Origin: Hofstenia miamia
Lineage: Eukaryota; Xenacoelomorpha; Acoela; Hofsteniidae
DNA: 64,000 nt
Assembly: GCA_900660155.1 (NCBI GenBank)
Contig: CABFPE010000485.1
Location: 209,257-273,256 of the forward strand
Direction: 5' to 3'
Of the stretch, positions 1 through 12,389 are shown piece by piece. A program made the translations under genes and the position numbers. Position 1 is the stretch's first letter. Each line of letters begins with the position of its first letter. The notes below the pieces were generated by a model. That model did not search any database and was not told where the DNA came from. It was given only the letters and a program-made list of their open reading frames with translations.

Positions 1-561
1 GTCTTCCATTTTCTGAGATCTGATTGAGGATGTAACGGAAGTATCTGAGGTTGAGGGGCCTATCAAGTCACTCTTAGGGGATGTATTTACAGGTTGAATT
101 ACACTAAAAGGGGTACGTAAAGTTTCAAGTTTTAAAGTTTTCGAAGTTGATTGTGCCAGCTCTGCTCGAGCGCATGGAGGTACGTATCCCCCCACGGAGT
201 AGCGAGATGAGGACGGTGTTGATGCTGTCTGCTCACCTAAGCGCAGAGCTACATATAGCCCACACAGTATAGGGTTCTCCTCAGCACCTTCTTGTCGTCC
301 TCGTTTATGGGCCTCATCGCGCTTGGATGAGGAGGAACCATCGTGACTAACCTCCATCTTTCGTCTCACTCTGCGATGACGGGACGGAGGAGCTGGCAAC
401 TCGCGTTTCTTCCCTATCGGTATCATTCCTAAACATAATGTTAAGGTCCCAAATATTGGGATCATAAGTTTGATTAACTCTAGTACGCCTTGAAGGCAAA
501 ACTCGTGGACTACAATTTTCTATTATTTCAGGTTCAAAATCAGTGTCATCTAAGTTTTCCT
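1..561 (-). pseudogene. coding fossil linked to an LTR repeat
   Basis: The minus strand reads as a protein-like relic that runs off the left edge. It shows an acidic stretch followed by a short segment with the signature WDLN. A related relic, with the same WDLN signature and the same surrounding pattern (acidic run, LP-rich step, WDLN, then an Ile-Phe-Arg step), lies on the minus strand near 5.85-6.64 kb. I do not recognise the protein. It sits directly against the LTR-like repeat at 571, so I treat it as part of, or a passenger of, that repeat family. It is broken. It keeps more CpG than its relative, which suggests a younger or less methylated copy. Confidence 0.35.
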
Positions 562-570
562 CAGAAAATT

Positions 571-1656
571 CTGTTAAGTTATCACTCGGGGAAAAAATTC
601 GTGATTATTATTTAGTTGATCTTTATTTTTCTTTTGTACTGACGTCATTATGACATCAGAGTTATTTCATTTCGTATTTTGAGTTTATGTTTACGAAAGA
701 ATTTGTGTCCCCTCAATGGTGCTAAATGTGTTGTTTAAATTGAATTTGATTTGCGAGGGAAAAATATAACATGAATAGCTAATGATTAACTTTGATTGTA
801 AACTAAGACAGGTAGTTATTTATTGTTTTAACCATGTATAAAATGAGGAACACTGTCGAGAAATGTTAATAGATTTTATCTAGCTTCAATTACTGTTCAC
901 TTTTCTCTCCGTTACTTTACTTAGTATATTTTTTATTATGAAAATAATTGCTTAAGCTCGGCGACAATTTGGGAGTGCTTTCTGAAGGCACAGGGCGATA
1001 CGTAGCTCCTGGCGATCATTAGATCTTCCCAGCCCAAATTGTGGACTCATTAGGTTACGGATACAGGTACGGCTAAGGAAATAATAAACCTCCCGTTTGA
1101 TTCAACACGTACATGCACTTATATTTGATTACACTGTGATGATACCATGCCGTTGGCTAGCACGAATGTCTGGCAATTACAGACTATTATTTAGTGAGCT
1201 GAGAACTAACAATGAAAATGAGATGTTTACTTTGCTATGAGATAGAAATTAATAAGTGAGACAAATAGGGTAGCACCATGCACTAGTCGAGCACTAAACT
1301 GTTTCTAAAGATTCCGCTTTGGCTGGAAGCCATTGTAGTTGGTCATCTTGGTGGAACGAACTATNGGCTAAGGAAATAATAAACCTCCCGTTTGATTCAA
1401 CACATACATGCACTTATATTTGATTACACTGTGATGATACCATGCCGTTGGCTAGCACAAATGTCTGGCAATTACAGACTATTATTTAGTGAGCTGAGAA
1501 CTAACAATGAAAATGAGATGTTTACTTTGCTATGAGATAGAAATTAATAAGTGAGACAAATAGGGTAGCACCATGCACTAGTCGAGCACTAAACTGTTTC
1601 TAAAGATTCCGCTTCGGCTGGAAGCCATTGTAGTTGGTCATCTTGGAACGAACTAT
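571..1656 (+). mobile_element. LTR relic (LTR1) of a Gypsy-like element
   Basis: This stretch aligns along its length with the terminal repeats of the two retroelement copies to its right (about 4905-5640 on + and 7566-6800 on -). Shared landmarks are a GTCCCCTCAA box, a TTTGGGAG box and a GCCGTTGGC-like box. Its true length is about 750-800 bp, because a 295-bp part is present twice around a single unknown base (see the duplication entry). It is clearly more diverged from the copy at 4905 than a sister LTR of one insertion would be, so it probably belongs to a different, older subfamily. Confidence 0.5.
1071..1656. repeat. 295-bp tandem duplication around a single N
   Basis: Bases 1071-1364 and 1366-1656 are near-identical (a few substitutions and a 3-bp indel) and are joined by one N at 1365. 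This is the pattern left when two overlapping contigs or haplotypes are abutted instead of merged, so the duplication is probably an assembly artefact and not genomic. Confidence 0.75.
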
Positions 1657-3627
1657 CAAAAGTATCAAATACTTGGATGAATTACCAATGTTTATATTAG
1701 TTTATTCTCTCTTTATCTGTTTCTCTGGAATTGGGGCTGTTGTTTTCTACGTTAAACCTTCTGCAGAGTCAATTAGTTTCTAGTATAATCACAGCCCATG
1801 ATTCTACAGTATTAGGTACTGAAAAGCTGAGGAATGTAAAGCTAAGACATCTAAGGTTGGTGATGAGATCCTACATCTGTACTTTACTGCTACTCAGATA
1901 GTGGTTTGTTTAGTTCAAGACAACATATCAGAAGAAACTAAGAATAGGTTATGATGGACATTCAACACCAAGGATTTAACCTGTTCAGTTGACATAATCC
2001 CCTTTATCATAGACACAGAGTGTAGACCCCAGATCAACGCTATTATTTGTTATGACTCCAAAATGTTAGCTGGCTTGGCATGACCCTACTGGCAAAGTAC
2101 CATTCACACTATGTTTGATGAGGACTTCAACTTGTCTCACTTATGCCAGTTTCTAAACAGCAAAGAAAAAATAAAGAAATTTGAGTGTGTCAACATTGAT
2201 TTTGACAACCTGTTAATCATCTACTTCTTCTGAGTCAATGAGGTGAACCACCCTAAATCATGGACAAAATTGAAATAGCCTATCAACTTGCCAAGGTAGA
2301 GAAGATATGCTTAGTTATGTTCTTAAAAGAACAGTGCCAGGATACTATCCTGGACAAAGTTGAGAGTCTGCACTTTTGCATGGAAAACTTCACTGTCTTG
2401 TATAGCAGCTCCTATCAGCACACAAGCATGTACAATACTCACATGATCTCAGCTACTAAGATCATCTACATGGATCTGCTCTTATGCAAGAAAATTCCAA
2501 CTCACCATCTCATGGTCAATACTCACCTGATCATAGATACATGTATCCAGGCTCAATCACTAGAGTTGATTAACATCAGCTCACCTGGCCTCTGCTCTGA
2601 TGTCTCTGATCTCCACGTCAGTTTTGCATTCTCACAAAGTACAGCTACACTGCAGCAAATTGATGAGGTGTGGACAAATTTGAAAGCAGATCACAGCCCA
2701 GAGACACAATGGCCTACCATCAATATTTGTAGCCCCACATCACATTATCATCAGTCCATCAAGAGAAGGCTAGCCAAGTTACATTTATCTCATGACACTC
2801 AATATTGTCAGAACTTTTCAGAAAAGATGTTCTTGGAAAAATTCATGTCAGCAATCCAATCCCATGGAGCCATGTGGGTCCTTGCCACTTTTCTCACAGT
2901 TGATCCTCACCTTCAGCTAACTATGGATAAGCCACCAGGGAGAAACTTGCAAAGCAGCACTCCCATGAACTTGCTATCAGTCATGCCACCAGGAAAGCTA
3001 AGAACTGGCTGCTCAACTCTTGCTCATTGCCTGCCTCTCCTGGGAAGACTAAAAAAGCAATGGAATGTTTCAAGAAGTTCTATGCCCATCTCATTAGATC
3101 CAGTGGATCCCTTGGTCACCTTCCACCCCAAATGATTGTAAACCAATTAGGAGTCACTTTCTCCGACTTAAATATCTTCTTGGACACTCTCAAGAAATAC
3201 ATGTGGGGAGCCACCACCAAGACCAAGTTTCCTTCTCTTAACTCTGAGTATGCACCTCTGTGCACTAGTCAACTTATGTGCCATGAGTATGGTTTGACAA
3301 AGCAATTTATTGAGCTAGTCAGTCACTATGATGTTCTGTCATGCATGGAAATCTTATTCAACCTGGAGTGGCTCAATTATCTTGAGAGTGGGTACAGCAA
3401 ACTCACCCAAACCCAGTGGCAAGCAACTAAGAATGGCAAGATCATCCCAATCACTGTCTAGGGGCAAACTATGAAGATGCCTGAACAATTCTACCACAAG
3501 GAAGAGCTCTTATCCTCATCAGCCATCAATGTATCACCATCAATGAAAGCCTTCATTAAAGCTGTCAACCTAGAAAAATTTTCCAGGGTCACAGTCTCAC
3601 TCAAGCTCACACCCATTTGGTGGCTTA

Positions 3628-3770
3628 CATATACGCATATGCAATAAAAGAACTACTACATCTATTGATCAATGCACAAACTATCACACAATGCAAATAT
3701 ACTATGCTGTTGGCGTACATGAATATGTGGTAACTACATGTTATTTAATATCTTTATTACATGAGATGCT
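3628..3770 (+). repeat. LTR fragment inserted inside copy A
   Basis: About 145 bp here are nearly identical to 5368-5512 in the 3' LTR of the same copy. The homologous place in copy B lacks it, and the sequence on either side of the insert lines up with copy B as if uninterrupted. This is therefore an inserted or transferred piece of LTR and not part of the ORF. Its high identity to the local LTR, against the old age of the copy, suggests a later event. Confidence 0.65.
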
Positions 3771-4904
3771 AACTAAGGAAGAGTTGTTCCTTCTACTATT
3801 GCTAGGGCAACAACTCGCCTTGGACATAGAATGTACCACAGCCTGCCTTTGCCTCTCTACTGCTCAAATTGAAAATTTTTGGAGCCACAGACTCTGCAGT
3901 GCTTTCTAGGATCCATCAAGCATGCCAAAATAAACTACCCTGTCACAATTGGAACAGCCTCCCTTCACTGCAAATCCAGCTTTGCTCAGTTGGAGAACAA
4001 TGTTGAGAAAACAACCTTTGCTGTATCCCACTGCCTTGCTTAATGACGCCACTGATTCTGCCATCATGGAGAGTACTCTGTGGAAATAAAAAAGTTTCTG
4101 CCCATCTCACTGACCATATTAATTACGTCTTGACCACCTCTGAAGTTAACAGAGCCATGCAAATGAAGGAGTATAAAGATACCCATGACACATTTTTGGA
4201 ATGTGGCAATCCCAAGTGACAGGAAACTGACCATCAAGGATATCTTTCAGAAGGGGCAGCCTATCTCTACTCAGTTAGAGAAGGTCCACTGAACTATTAA
4301 CTCACTTGACCCAGGTGTCATCATTTTATTCAAAGCCAGAGGTGACCTGATGTGAGCCAACAAAGCAGAGACAATAACCTGATACTAGGATGTAACCAAG
4401 CATATTGAGATCATTACCATGTTATGGGCCAGCATTACAGACCCTGAAGAGATGATGCTGCAGCAAGTGAACAAGTACTGTTCACTCTTCATCAACCACA
4501 CTACCTGTATGGGATCTCTCAAATAAATCTTCCTTCACTTTTATCCTGATTCCAAGATCAGCACAGATGATGCACATACCTTGGACATTGACGCCTTGAT
4601 GATGCTCCTTATTGCCCTCAAGGGCCTCTGTCTGTATGAGCATTTTTATGAAACTTTCACCTGGAGGTTGAATGTACTACGACAAAATTGTCCTATCAGT
4701 TCAAGGCTACCAGAGCTCAAGTATTTCAGGTTATACAGTAAAACCATCACTCAATGGGAGGCACTAATAGGTGATCCCACTATGCAGAAGTTTCATCTTG
4801 GGATGATGTATTGGCCAGAGAGATTATTGAAGAAGCCCAAAAGTTGTTGTGTGGGCCTACAGTCCAACTGTTACTGCAGCCTTAACCATGCAATGGGAGG
4901 GGAG

Positions 4905-5640
4905 TGTGTAGAGTCACTTGGAGCCTTTGTTTTATTTTTATTTGATTTTAGGCACTCTCCAATTAATTTTGTGTTATTTAGTTTAGTGATTTTACTAATT
5001 TGTGATCTTTTCAAACTTAAGTTTCAAATATAGTAATTGTCCCCTTGAGCTTTAGATTACATGTAATTGCTCAGTTAATTTGCAAGGGAAACAAGCTAAC
5101 TTTTGTAAAACAGTAAATATTTACCTTTTCTTGTAATAAATAGGGAACTCAATGTAATCAAACATTAAAAAAATAAATTTTGTTCTCACTGATAATGTTT
5201 GCTCTTTATTATTTTTATCATTACTAACCCTTTTTAGCTTTGGTATGAATTTTATAATAATGCAATTGTAAAATCCAGTGATAATGTGGGAGGAACTCTG
5301 CTGTGCCTGGGGCAATAACTTGCTCAATGACAGATGTGAGCCCATATTGTGGTTGCTTTGGGCTACATATAGGCATATGCAATAAAAGAACTACTACATC
5401 TATTGATCAAACATGCACAAACTATCACACAATGCAAATATACTATGCTGTTGGCATACATGAATATGTGGTAACTACATGTTATTTAATATCTTTATTA
5501 CATGAGCTGAGAAGATAAACACTGAGATAAATTGTTTTAATTGAGCTAGACATTACAACTTGAGACACATGATTAGCACCTTGGATTGTAACAATGGATT
5601 CTAAAGACTTGGCATATAAAAGATAAGAGTGCTAATAGCT
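4905..5640 (+). repeat. 3' LTR of copy A
   Basis: It starts at TGTGTAGAGTCACTTGG, immediately after the end of the third ORF. The same start word occurs in the same relation to the third ORF in copy B (reading from 7566 on -). Length is about 735 bp, matching the other copies. It carries the GTCCCCTTGAG and GCAAGGGAAA boxes shared by all LTRs of the family. It is much poorer in CpG than LTR1, with CG in LTR1 often aligned to TG or CA here. Confidence 0.6.
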
Positions 5641-5849
5641 GGACTGTTTTCTATGTCTATAAGATAAGGTAATGCTGAACAACTAACTATGTGAGTGGGA
5701 GTATCAAATTGTTTATTTATGAACAGTTTTGTCTTCAGAGATAGCTGAGATTCAGTAATGTAATATGCAGTTCTGGTGGCAATGAAGTAAGGATGTAATG
5801 TTTCACAGCCAACTTAGGAAAGATGAACACAACATTGTTGTTGCCATTC

Positions 5850-6640
5850 CAATGATCATTGCTGAGAGGCAGATCTCTGTGAAGATACAGAACTTAAGAG
5901 AGAGTGTGAGTAATGGAGATGTTTTTTAGATTGAGGTAATATCAATAGTTGTAACACCATCTCCTCTGTTATACTGGTCTCCATTTTTCTTTTTGCAGAA
6001 TGTTCAATGTCCATATCAGACCCCTCTATGAGATGGCTACATAAGCTGTACCATGGGTAGTTGCTCAGCAAGGTTGAATGACTACTCAAAATGCCTTCAC
6101 TCTCCATGCTGTACCATGGAGAGGATGAAGGATTTAATGCTTCAACATGTGAGTGTGTTGGTAGCAATTGGGTCATTGCTCCCAAACTAGGTGTGTAGTT
6201 TCCACCAGCATCCAACCTGTGCAACAGATGTGAGGGTGGACTCCTATTCAGTATGACTGTTTGATTCTGTGGCAACAATTGGAAGTGTGAGGAGTGCTGC
6301 TCTCATTGTGGGAATGTTTCAATGGAGTTTGCTTCATTTGAGTGAGGCCTAAAAATAATGTTAAGATTGAGATCCCAGTCTGTGGGATTGATTGTGTTTT
6401 TTGTGCATGCTTTGTGTTTAGGCAAGGTTTGAATTTGCAGATTGGGTATATTAGGAAATGTCACAGGGTCATCAAACAAATCCTCATTAATATCACCTAG
6501 TTTAGGCAGTAGTGTAAAACTGTTGTTGTCATGATTTACAATTTGAAATTCATGTTTGTTATTGATTGTTGTATGTTCTATGTCTTTAATTGTTCTATGT
6601 AATGTAGAATTGTGGGGGAGCTCTGGCTACTCTAGTGGTA
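5850..6640 (-). pseudogene. second WDLN-type coding fossil
   Basis: This minus-strand relic is related to the block at 1-561: the same acidic segment, an LP step and the WDLN signature appear in the same order. It lies between the ends of two convergent LTRs (copy A on the left, copy B on the right). The family is unknown to me and it is broken. It may be an extra gene of the LTR family or an unrelated repeat into which both copies inserted; the window does not decide. Confidence 0.35.
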
Positions 6641-6799
6641 CTGGGCAACTCAAGAGTTTAGATCAAAGGTTGCAAAATCTACCATAGCAGAGAGTGACCC
6701 ACATTCCAATAAAAAACATACATTGGTGGTTCACTGATTTTCCCAAACAAATACAGAGATTCCATTCCATAAAGGACTCCAGCAGTGACCAATTCACAT

Positions 6800-7566
6800 G
6801 GCATCATGTCAAAGCCATATCTTTGAAGCCATCCCTACTCACCAAGGTGCTAATAGTGTGTCTTAAGTATGAATTTCTAGCTCAATAAACAATTTATCTC
6901 AGAGTTCTCTTATCTCAGCTCATGTAAATACACAATAAACAAAAGGCACATAATTACCATGCATTCACATTTGCCAGCAGCATAGTATATTTGCAATGTG
7001 GTAATTATTAAGTGCATGTACAAATTGATCAAATAAAAGTTGTTATTCCCTACATGTAATTGTAACCTAAAGTGACCACAATTCAGGCTGTCACTGTTAA
7101 GGAGCTATTTGTTGACCCAGACCCAGTGCAGTTTCCTCCTGAATTGTCACCAGATCTTAAGCAATAGTTATCATTACAAAATCTTTGACAATGAATCTAA
7201 AATGGGTTAATAGATAATTAAATGAAAAAGATTGAATGAAGCTAAATTTATTGTGTGCTTCACTACAGTAAACTTAGATATTTAATACAAAATCTATAAT
7301 TTATTACCTGGATATTGTTTACAGTTAGAAAACACAATTTCCCTCACAAAGTTAAAAATGAGCAATCACATGTAATTTGAATTGAGGGGACAAATACTAA
7401 CACTATCAAATAACTACATTTGAAAATACAAATAGTTGATTTAAAAGAAATTGATACAGATAGGTAGCAACAAATCATGAAATCAGGACGTCAAAAAGAC
7501 ATAACACTATTTTCAGAGTGCTGAAATAATAAAATCAAAAAAATAGGCCCCAAGTGACTCTACACA
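6800..7566 (-). repeat. 3' LTR of copy B
   Basis: On the minus strand this begins TGTGTAGAGTCACTTGG at 7566, right behind the third ORF of copy B. It continues through the same boxes as the LTR at 4905 (GTCCCCTCAA, GAGGGAAA, a GCTGGCAAATG-like box, GAGCTGAGATAAG). Length is about 765 bp. CpG is nearly absent. Confidence 0.6.
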
Positions 7567-7580
7567 ACCTCCATTGCTGG

Positions 7581-9809
7581 TTAAATGTGTGGTAGGAGTT
7601 TGACTGTGGGACCAGACAGGAGCATTTGCATCTCCTCAATCATTTCTGCAGCTAGGATGTTGTCCCAAGATGTAACTTCAGCATATCTAGGTAGCCAGGT
7701 AATCTGCATAAGTGTTTCCCTCTGCAAAAATTCTTCACTTCTCAGGCAGAAAAACTTGATCTCTAGCAGATGGGAACTGATAGAGCAATTTCTTCTTAGA
7801 TTGTTTAATCTCCACATAAATGTATCATAGAACCTTTCATAAAGACAAAGGCCTTTGAACACTATCATGAGAGTCATGAGCACATCTGTGTCTGAAGTAT
7901 GGGCATCCCCAGGGCTGATCTGAGTGTTCAGATAAAAGTGAACAAAAACCTCTCTAAGCAATCCATGAATTGGGAGCAATATTCATTGACCAGCTGTAAA
8001 GTCATTTCCTCCAGATCTGTGACATCTGCTCATTGCATAGTAATAATCTCAATTCATTTAGTGATGTCATAATATCAAGTGAGGGTTTCAATGTTATTTG
8101 ACCACATCAAATCACTGGATGCCTGAAACAGAATGAGAACACAGGGATCCAGCATTGCAATCTTGTTATGGATCTTTGTTAACTGAATGGAGATTGGTTG
8201 GCCCTTCTGGAAAATATCTTTGATCATAACCTTCCTGTCAATGTAGACAGTTTCCAGGTTTCCACCTTCAAGCAGGGTGTCCCTAGTCTCTTTATACTCC
8301 TTTGATTGCATTGACTTGTTGACTTTGGCTGTGGTGGAGACATAATTGATAGAATCAGAAAGGTGAGCAGAGACCTTCCTTCACCCCTTCTTAACATGCC
8401 ATAATGGTAAAATAAGCAGAGTCATTATACAGGGTGGAGGAATACACAATAAGTTATGTTTGTCTGCTTGGCTTTCAACATTGTTGAGCACAATTTTCTC
8501 TCTCAGCATAGCAGTCCCAATGGTAACAGGGTAATTAATCTTGGCATCTTTAATGGAGTCCCAGAATGTACTGTGGAGTCCATGCTTGCAGAGTTTATTG
8601 ACCTGAGAGTTGGAGATGCAAAAGCAGGACGTGGTTCATTCTATGTCCAAGGCTATTTGTTGCCCAGGTGATTGTAGAAGTACCAGCTCCTCCTTGGTAA
8701 ACATTTCTGTTAAACAACACTTCATTAGGCCTAACACATTGTTGTCTCTGTTCTGTTCAATAACATGGTTGACAATGGAGAGTTTCTCAGCAAACTCATC
8801 TGGGTGGTGTTCTATGGTTAAAATTCACTCTTCCTCAGTGATTGACCAGGCTGGTATGGGTATGATAGAGCTTGTGACTGTGGAAAATTTTTGAATGTTA
8901 ATGGCTTCAATAAGTGCTTTGGTTCTGGGCAATACCTCAACTGCAGATGAGGATAACAGCTCCTCTTCATGATAAAATTGCTCAGGTGAGCACATTGTCT
9001 GCTCAATAACTGTTATAGGAATGATTTCACTGTCTTTGGCAGCTTGTCTCTGTGTCTCTGAAAGTTTGTTGTAGCCACACTCCAGATAGTTCATTTTTTC
9101 CAAATTGAACAAGATCTCTGTCTTGGTGTGCACATCATAATGGGCAACCAATTCTAAAAACTGCTGCATTGATCCAGGTTAGCAGCATATGAGACAGCTA
9201 GTGCAGAACAGTGTGTGATCAAATTCCAATGATGGGAATTTGGTTTCTGATGTGGCTCCCCAGATGTACTTGCAGAGGATCTCTGAAAAGATGTTAAGGT
9301 TGGCAAAAGCAACACTGAGGCAATTGACTATCATTTGAGCTGGAAGGTGCCCCAACAGACTACTTGCACCAATAAGTTGAGCATAAAAGTTTTTGAATCT
9401 CTCCATGGCCTTTTTGGTTTTACCAGTCAATGATGGTGGTGAGTATGAGTTTAGAAGCCAATTCTTGCAAGCTTGTGCATGCACTTTCTTGTGATGCATT
9501 CTTGAGCATTTTGATCAAGAGGCAGTTGAATGTGTGGGTCTTGCAACAGAAAAATGGATAGGACCCAGATGGCTCTGTGAGACTGGATGGGGGCATGAAT
9601 TTTTCAGAAAACAGATGTTCAGTAAAATTTTGATGGTCTTGTAAGGTATAGGCAATTTGTAGCTCCATAAGGAGCCTCTCAACAGATCTTGAGTACTGTG
9701 ACATAGTTCTGCAGATGTTTATAGTGGGCCAAACAGACTCAGGGTTTCTATCTGCCTTAAGGTTTGTCCAGACTTCATCAATCTCAATCTTGAAACTCAT
9801 GTAGCACAT
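7581..9809 (-). pseudogene. third ORF of copy B (unknown function, fossil)
   Basis: Downstream of the integrase there are over 2 kb of coding relic shared with copy A. It is rich in charged and aromatic residues, with landmarks IDEVWTNLKAD, WPTINIC, MIVN-L-V-F and ELVAHYDV. I see no obvious signal peptide, furin-like site or membrane span, so an envelope role is not supported by what is visible. It is broken. No family is recognised. Confidence 0.45.
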
Positions 9810-9955
9810 GATTCACAAAATTCTCCAACATAGGTTCACTATAGTCAGGAAACATAATGGAAAGAGGTGTGCTTGCCTTGTGACCAAACATAGCCTTAAA
9901 GGGGCTGACATTAGTGGTAGAATGCACTGTGGTATTATAAAAGTACTCTACCACC

Positions 9956-10528
9956 TCAATAACATGTTTGCAATTTCTGCCTACTGCTCAGGCAAGAGTA
10001 ACTCAAATTAGTTTGATAACAGTATGGTCTTTCCATGATTCTGTTTGACTGCAAGTGATATGCAGTGGTGAACTTGTGGAGTATCTCAAGCTCCTTCATT
10101 AAGATCCCCATAAGGTGGTTGTTGAATTGAGGACCATGATCTGAAATTGAACACTCCATGGGCCTGAACTTAAGGATCCATTCCTTGACCACTTTCTCTC
10201 CAATAACCTTGGCAGTGGTGCTGTCAAAGGGGATGAGTTGAGCACACTTTGTAAAATGGTCAATAAGTACAAGAAGGTACTGGTACCCTTCCTCATTGTG
10301 AGAGAGCTTCTCAATGTCTATATGCACAACTTCATTTGTCTCTGGAAAATGTCTGGCTCCTTGCAATAGACAAGTGGTGCATTTGTTGATCACATCTTGC
10401 ACTGCAGCTCTAATACCAATAGTTACACATCTTGCATTAAATGTTTGTTCTGTTTGAATGATACCTAAGTGGCCTTTCTCATGAATCTTCCTCACCAGAT
10501 CTCTTTGAAAGTACTCAAAGACAGCCAA
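9956..10528 (-). pseudogene. integrase part of copy B (fossil)
   Basis: The relic shows the integrase zinc-binding head (HEKGHLG, then C-x2-C in KCTTC). The catalytic-core pattern follows: a VHIDIE step, a VLIDHFTK step and SDHGPQFNN. This is the standard arrangement of Gypsy-type integrases, which insert the DNA copy into the host genome. It is part of copy B and is broken. Confidence 0.65.
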
Positions 10529-10565
10529 CTGACTATTTCAGCTCTGTGTGTAAATCAGGCCTGCA

Positions 10566-11450
10566 TCAGTCTGTCTCCAGTTGTAGCACCAAAAATATCT
10601 GTTGGCTGAGGATGTAATTATCATTCTTTAGTTTAGCTATGATTTTGCTTAGTACCTTATTGTAGCATTGGTGATGTGCAATTTCCATGTTGGTAATCTC
10701 CTCTTTCACTAAGATAGGGAGGATCACATTTCCATGGTGATCTGCATTGATCTCAGGCAGACACTCATAGTCACTGAAGGGAATGAACCTGAACAGTGTT
10801 TTCTCTCTGGGCAGCTTCCAGAGATCATGCTCATAGCTAAGGAGAGCAGTCCAATAATCTGAGTTGTTGTGCAGCCACTCTGGACAGTGTTTGATGGAGA
10901 ATGTAAAATCATTTAAATACTCAATCCATAGGGCAACAATGTTGGACTTATCCCCAGAGAATTTCTTCAGCCATGCTAGCACTGACTTATCAGTATGCAC
11001 AGTAAACTGACTTTCAACTAGAGCTAGCATTTCTGACTTGGTCATGGCAGTAGTTTTGCTTGGCATTTCAGAGCTTGCTGCTGAAGTACTGGATGGGACT
11101 CTCTTTCCCATCAATAACCTGACTGAGCACACCACTGATAGCAACAGAACTGGTGTCACAATAAATAAGGAATTCCCTTGAATAATCTTGATGGAAATAT
11201 GACCAGGTTCAATTATTCTTCCAAGAAAAGTAACACATGGTTGTAACAAAGAACACCTATTTCCATTGACTCAGAGACCAGATTCATATAACAAATTAAG
11301 AGTGTGTAACATCTTTGAGATTTCTAAAGTCTATGCAAAGGTGGTACTTGTCACCTTGTTTAATAAAGATGGTGGGAGCTGCATAGGGGCTATTGCTAGC
11401 CTGAATAATGCCACTTTCTATAAGATCACTCAGGATCTTTTTGTACTCTT
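10566..11450 (-). pseudogene. RT/RNase H part of copy B (fossil)
   Basis: The minus strand carries Gypsy-type RNase H landmarks, notably the segment around VLAWLKKFSGDKSNIVALW followed by a FxIKHCPEWLHNN-like end that in Gypsy elements leads into the integrase. Weaker reverse-transcriptase scraps lie just upstream in element order. Broken. Confidence 0.5.
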
Positions 11451-12103
11451 CTCAGAGGTTTTTCAGTACTCTTCTAATGGGCAAGTGAATTGGATGATCA
11501 TTCTTGGTTACTATGGAATGCTGTTTGCCAACAGCCTGGCAAATGCTGATTGAATTGTAATTGGAGACCTCATGATGTTGTCAGAGCAAATGAGAAAGTG
11601 ACTCACACTCCTGAGAGCTAAGATGTGGGTGAGTCCACTCATTAACAGGGGGATCTGAACATTGTCACTCAGCTCTGCCAGATTGTGAACAGCAGTTAAT
11701 ATCAGTGAACAGGCAGTGGCATGGAATTCCATACAAACCAGAGTTGCAACAAGTTTCAGTTGAGAAGGGCCTATTTTAACAAGAGAATCAGAACTGTTTA
11801 GAATAGTAACACATGTTCTTCCTTTTGAGACAATACAGAGATTGGGGGGAGAAGTTAACTCCATGGAAGTGTTTTCCCTTAAATCCAGAAATCATAACAT
11901 CACTAGTGTATGCAGAGTTGGTGGTAACAGGGACACATTGCCAATGATGAGGCTCACCAATTACACATTCAGAAAACTTAAAGAGATGTCCTGTTTTGGA
12001 ATGGTGGTAAGCTCCTGCCAACATTCTTTTTCTCTGATGGAAATGGTGTTATTGCCATAATCAATAATACATGAATTTTGATCAAGGAAATCATTTCCCA
12101 GAA

Positions 12104-12289
12104 TTATGTCATACAGGAGCATGGCTCTAGGTTTGGTATGTGACCTTTAACTAAAAGGGAATTCCCAGAATCATCCAACAGATGTGCAGTAGATGGAAGT
12201 AAATCATTTTGTGACAGACATAACTTAGAGCAACAAGAGTCGCTAATGATCAAGGCTGAGGCCCTGGTATCAATGGTGACATTTATCAA
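12104..12289 (-). pseudogene. aspartic protease scrap of copy B (fossil)
   Basis: A short minus-strand relic reads INVTIDTRASALIIS, resembling the DTG/DSGA-S active-site strand of retroelement proteases. It lies between gag and the polymerase relics, as expected. Fossil, broken. Confidence 0.4.
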
Positions 12290-12389
12290 AGATCAGTTTA
12301 TATCTACTGGGATAATGTTAGTATGCAACAGTGAGGTGATTACCAGAATGTCATGTGCACGTTTTCTAGGAGGCAGCACTCCAACTAGT

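Larger units (their letters stand above)
1700..5640 (+). mobile_element. Gypsy-like LTR element copy A (fossil)
   Basis: This is a broken (+) copy with many breaks. The parts seen are a stretch of unidentified coding relic, the family's third ORF (best between about 2600 and 4900) and a 3' LTR starting TGTGTAGAGTC at 4905 and fading near 5640. The third ORF matches the same region of copy B on the opposite strand, with shared landmarks such as IDEVWTNLKAD and KTKKAMERF-like. No gag, protease or polymerase part is visible in this copy. Divergence from copy B in the third ORF is large (I judge about 60% amino-acid identity in the best block), so the insertion is old. A 145-bp piece of LTR sequence is inserted in the third ORF region (separate entry). 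Confidence 0.6.

Noticed and set aside
960-1010. Possible retroelement primer-binding site (TTTGGGAGTG)
   Set aside because: The same box aligns inside the LTRs of the other copies, so it is not at an LTR edge.
2260-5033. Host genes from the open frames of this stretch
   Set aside because: They match the third-ORF region of the LTR element copy on the opposite strand at 7.6-9.8 kb.
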